This document shows positions 23,571-25,766 of a stretch of DNA of 25,766 bases, one piece after another (the first letter of the stretch is position 1; each line of letters opens with the position of its first letter). Source of the stretch: CAG-877 sp045125935 (lineage in GTDB: Bacteria; Bacillota_I; Bacilli_A; RF39; UBA660); contig JBGVNW010000023.1 of NCBI GenBank assembly GCA_045125935.1, positions 1 to 25,766 of the forward strand, in the 5' to 3' direction. The notes beneath the pieces are model-generated. The model saw only the letters and a list, made by a program, of their open reading frames with translations. It searched no databases and was not told the origin of the DNA. Both the position numbers and the translations under genes were made by a program.

Positions 23571-23604
23571 ATTATACTACAAGCCCCAAAATATTAAAAG
23601 GGGC
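23571..23604 (-). promoter_or_regulatory. Promoter region of ackA with GCCCC/GGGGC inverted repeat
   Basis: Minus strand -10 TATAAT at 23576-23571; the -35 at 17 bases spacing is TTTTAA, a poor match. The -35 lies in the centre of an inverted repeat GCCCC-N12-GGGGC (23583-23604), a rare G+C-rich motif in this A+T-rich DNA and so a candidate operator. Confidence 0.4.
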
Positions 23605-23611
23605 AAAATTT

Positions 23612-23648
23612 GTACTAAAAAAGCACCCATCAAAAGAAATAGGATGCT
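23612..23648 (-). terminator. Rho-independent terminator of the HAD-like gene
   Basis: On the minus strand AGCATCC pairs with GGGTGCT (one G-U pair; arms 23642-23648 and 23622-23628) around a 13-base loop, followed by TTTTTT. Confidence 0.75.
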
Positions 23649-23658
23649 AAATAATTTA

Positions 23659-24600
23659 TTATTTTTTTGCTAAAACTTTATTATGATAATCAACAAATGT
23701 CGAATACATACTTAAAGAATCAATAGTTTGATTAGTAAGTTCTACACGAGGCCATTCATGAAAAGCATCTGAAAAAGTATTGTATTGACGAAGCATTGAA
23801 TAAATATTTTGCTTTTTTTCCATATCATCTAAGTCAAGATTTCCTTGAGCAAGTTCACCATAAAGTCTACCTAACTCCGAAAAATAAAGTGCATGACTAC
23901 GCGCAGCAACTTCATTGGATAGTTTTCTACAATCAATTCCAAATGCCATTAAACTATTACGATGAGCAGCATCATGAAGAATAGTACTTGTAGATTTATC
24001 ATCACGATAAAGACCATTATATATAATTGAACTATCACCACCAAGTTCAATACATTTAAATAACATTGGAAAATCTTTTATATCATCACCAATCGCATAT
24101 AACTCATCACAAGCTAAATCATGTGCCCTTTCTACAAAATCAAAAACATCGGTTTTTTTATCAATTAAAATAGCTCTTGTTCCATCTTCTCTTTCTGCAT
24201 AAGTAACTCCATTTCTAACATTTACATTACTAACACTCTTTAAATCATCAAGCTCAATATAATTTTCAGTAATACCCGATAAAAAAATAAAAATCTGATC
24301 CTTATACTTCTCAGTATACTTACAGAATCTACTTAATATTTGATCAAAAAGAAATCCCGAACCATCATGAGACTCTGAAGCAGTTACTAGATAAAGATAA
24401 TTACCCTCACTTAAATATTTCTCTAAATGAGTTTCTAAATGTAAAAATACTCTATCAAGAAGTCCAATATAATATTCATTATCTCCCCAAATTTCATCTC
24501 TATTTCTAAGTTTTGTTCCGGCACTATAATAATATTCCATCTCTGAAATTTCAGGAGATATTAAAGTACCATACAAATCAGAAACTAAAATTTTTGCCAC
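23659..24600 (-). CDS. HAD-superfamily protein of unknown substrate
   Basis: The 313-aa protein has HAD-like motifs: motif I at 8-12 (D8-L-Y10-G-T), motif II LVTAS at 71-75, a Lys in IDKKTDV near 149 and motif IV GDDIKDFPML at 171-180. The second Asp of the phosphatase motif DxD is replaced by Tyr, as in L-2-haloacid dehalogenases. The rest (about 200-313) is helical and unlike a known cap. The start is taken as GTG at 24600, which follows a GGTGGTGG stretch; the frame can extend to a TTG at 24633 with a less likely N-terminus. The gene lies between ackA and a SASP gene and has its own terminator. I cannot assign a substrate. Confidence 0.72.
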   Translation of the reverse strand: MAKILVSDLYGTLISPEISEMEYYYSAGTKLRNRDEIWGDNEYYIGLLDRVFLHLETHLEKYLSEGNYLYLVTASESHDGSGFLFDQILSRFCKYTEKYKDQIFIFLSGITENYIELDDLKSVSNVNVRNGVTYAEREDGTRAILIDKKTDVFDFVERAHDLACDELYAIGDDIKDFPMLFKCIELGGDSSIIYNGLYRDDKSTSTILHDAAHRNSLMAFGIDCRKLSNEVAARSHALYFSELGRLYGELAQGNLDLDDMEKKQNIYSMLRQYNTFSDAFHEWPRVELTNQTIDSLSMYSTFVDYHNKVLAKK

Positions 24601-24651
24601 ATAACCACCACCATTGCCACATATTATAAACAAAATAGAAACAAAGTCAAC

Positions 24652-24679
24652 AAAAAAGATAGGTCAATAACCTATCTTT
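24652..24679 (-). terminator. Rho-independent terminator of the SASP gene
   Basis: A perfect 10-bp stem, AAAGATAGGT/ACCTATCTTT (24655-24664 with 24670-24679), has a 5-base loop and a T run on the minus strand. Confidence 0.85.
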
Positions 24680-24694
24680 TAAGCTATACTAAAC

Positions 24695-24910
24695 TTATTT
24701 AGTTGTATTATAGCTTCCACTTACTTGATTTAATCCGTTTTGTACTAAACGTCTAGTGATTTCACCACCAACTGTACCATTGGCACGGCTAGTTGCATCA
24801 GCTCCTAGATTAACACCAAATTCGTTAGCGATTTCGTATTTCATCTTTTCGATAGCTTGTTTAGCACCTGGAACTCTCATTTTCATAGAAGAATTCTTTG
24901 AGTTATTCAT
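24695..24910 (-). CDS. Alpha/beta-type small acid-soluble spore protein
   Basis: SASPs coat spore DNA, change its conformation and protect it from UV and heat; germination protease GPR then degrades them. The 71-aa product has the GPR recognition region EIANEFGV (26-33) and the DNA-binding signature TSRANGTVGGEITRRLV (40-56). The central EIANEF differs slightly from the common E-I/F-A-S-E-F site. The ATG at 24910 is preceded by an excellent AGGAGGTGA. A SigG-like promoter and a strong terminator flank it, so it is monocistronic. In B. subtilis sspA is also next to thiI, which supports conserved synteny. Confidence 0.95.
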   Translation of the reverse strand: MNNSKNSSMKMRVPGAKQAIEKMKYEIANEFGVNLGADATSRANGTVGGEITRRLVQNGLNQVSGSYNTTK

Positions 24911-24932
24911 TGTTTCACCTCCTATACACTAA

Positions 24933-24962
24933 TAGGTTGTGAAAAATTTTAAATTTAATACA
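24933..24962 (-). promoter_or_regulatory. Candidate SigG promoter of the SASP gene
   Basis: Minus strand: -35 TGTATT (24962-24957) and -10 CAACCTA (24939-24933) with a 17-base spacer. The consensus is TGAATA and CATACTA, so the match is partial; the forespore role of SASPs supports it. Confidence 0.45.
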
Positions 24963-24979
24963 TAAAATTTACTGGAAAA

Positions 24980-25766
24980 TTATAGCAATTCTGAAAATTC
25001 TTTTTCAACAGTATCAGTAACCTTTATTGTATTTAAATTTTTAATAGCATCATCTATCATAGACATATAATCAAATTTATTTTCTTCATATTCTGCAGTA
25101 CTTAATTTAGGATTAATTACCGGATGTTTTGGTACAAATACTGTACAACAATCTTCAAATGGTAAAATACTTGTTTCATATGTATCAATTTTTTTAGAAA
25201 TATCAATTATTTCAAGCTTATCTAAACATGCCACTGGTCTAATAACAGGTACATTAGTCACTTCATTAATTACAGACATACTGACAAGTGTTTGACTAGC
25301 CACTTGACCAATTGACTCACCATTTACAATAACATATCCACCACGTTCTTTTACAAGTCTTTCCATAATACGATACATCATTCTACGCATAATAGTAATG
25401 TTATATGATTCAGGGACATTATCAAGTAGCGCCATATGTAATTCCTTAAATGGAACAAAATGAATTTTAATACGATTTTTAGGTGCGTACTTTGCCATCT
25501 TTTTAACTAAATCAACAACTTTTTGAGCTGACTCAATGCTTGTTAATGGTGTTGATTCAAAATGCACACATTCAATCTCTACACCTTGTTTCATAGCTAA
25601 GTATCCCGCAACTGGCGAATCAATTCCACCAGATAACATTAACAACCCTTTTCCGGCAACGCCAACAGGAAATCCACCCATACCTTTTATATCTTTTAGA
25701 TATAAATAAGTATCTTTATTTCTCAATTCAATATATAGTGTTTCCTCAGGATTATGAACATCAACA
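24980..25766 (-). CDS. thiI: tRNA 4-thiouridine synthase ThiI, C-terminal part (cut by window end)
   Basis: ThiI adenylates U8 of tRNA and transfers sulphur to it, and in some bacteria also serves thiazole synthesis. The visible 262 residues lack the N-terminus, which lies beyond the right edge (strand minus, 5' end missing). They show the end of the THUMP region (VDVHNPEETLYIELRNKDTY) and the PP-loop SGGIDSPVAGYLAMKQG, then VHFES, VNGESIGQVASQT, RPVACLDKLEI and an EDCCTVFVPKHP block. The protein ends without a rhodanese domain, as in the short Firmicutes form that relies on a separate cysteine desulphurase. The SASP gene follows after about 70 bases. Confidence 0.95.
   Translation of the reverse strand, partial: VDVHNPEETLYIELRNKDTYLYLKDIKGMGGFPVGVAGKGLLMLSGGIDSPVAGYLAMKQGVEIECVHFESTPLTSIESAQKVVDLVKKMAKYAPKNRIKIHFVPFKELHMALLDNVPESYNITIMRRMMYRIMERLVKERGGYVIVNGESIGQVASQTLVSMSVINEVTNVPVIRPVACLDKLEIIDISKKIDTYETSILPFEDCCTVFVPKHPVINPKLSTAEYEENKFDYMSMIDDAIKNLNTIKVTDTVEKEFSELL

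Noticed and set aside
1..25766. Mycoplasma-type code in which TGA means Trp
   Set aside because: Trp residues in conserved positions use TGG, nth ends at TGA right after its iron-sulphur Cys motif, and no conserved gene has an internal TGA.
1..25766. CRISPR arrays, insertion sequences, phage genes, tRNA or rRNA genes
   Set aside because: No regularly spaced repeats, transposase or integrase frames, or tRNA-like clover-leaf blocks were found by reading the intergenic gaps; all larger gaps are explained by genes, rnpB or promoters.

Overview
The window is A+T-rich chromosomal DNA of an endospore-forming, low-GC Gram-positive bacterium, most likely a deep-branching member of the Bacilli (Erysipelotrichia, Turicibacter or uncultured gut lineages); the exact taxon cannot be fixed from this sequence. 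The basis is RNases J and Y, a class B RNase P RNA, the recU-PBP1-nth-dnaD and gpsB-rnpB neighbourhoods, an alpha/beta-type SASP beside thiI, and the sporulation proteins SpoIVA and SpoVIF. Trp is encoded by TGG and nth ends at TGA, so the standard bacterial code applies and not the Mycoplasma code.

Layout. Bases 1-33 hold the first codons of a divergent gene. At 228-3895, rnjA (+) converges on rny (-), with a small DUF1016-N-like gene between them. At 3993-8511 on the minus strand, read right to left, lie gpsB, the RNase P RNA gene rnpB, a RodZ/YmfM-like gene, pgsA, recA (with a LexA-like operator) and murE. At 8796-12444 on the plus strand are recU and a large class A penicillin-binding protein. 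At 12468-16661 on the minus strand, again right to left, come two linked membrane-protein genes of unknown function, hup, cca, dnaD and nth. At 16865-20289 on the plus strand are der, a small hypothetical gene, spoVIF and spoIVA. From 20309 to the end on the minus strand, right to left, are thiI (cut by the window edge), an alpha/beta SASP, a HAD-like gene, ackA, nrnA, ysxC and a hypothetical gene.

Themes. RNA turnover is well represented (RNase J, RNase Y, RNase P RNA, NrnA). So are envelope growth and cell shape (MurE, PgsA, RodZ-like, GpsB, PBP1), DNA maintenance (RecA, RecU, Nth, DnaD, HU), ribosome assembly GTPases (Der, YsxC), tRNA maturation (Cca, ThiI) and sporulation (SpoVIF, SpoIVA, SASP). 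No mobile element, CRISPR array, tRNA or rRNA was found. This is largely core genome.

The observations most worth a second look are: a strong hairpin that buries the spoVIF Shine-Dalgarno sequence; a stand-alone DUF1016-N-like protein apparently starting at ATA; a perfect palindrome at the predicted 5' end of the hup mRNA; duplicated 24-bp elements upstream of der; a PBP1 with three predicted membrane segments; a two-gene membrane module with an 18-residue repeat; and an unannotated 35-codon ORF with a Shine-Dalgarno sequence upstream of gpsB.
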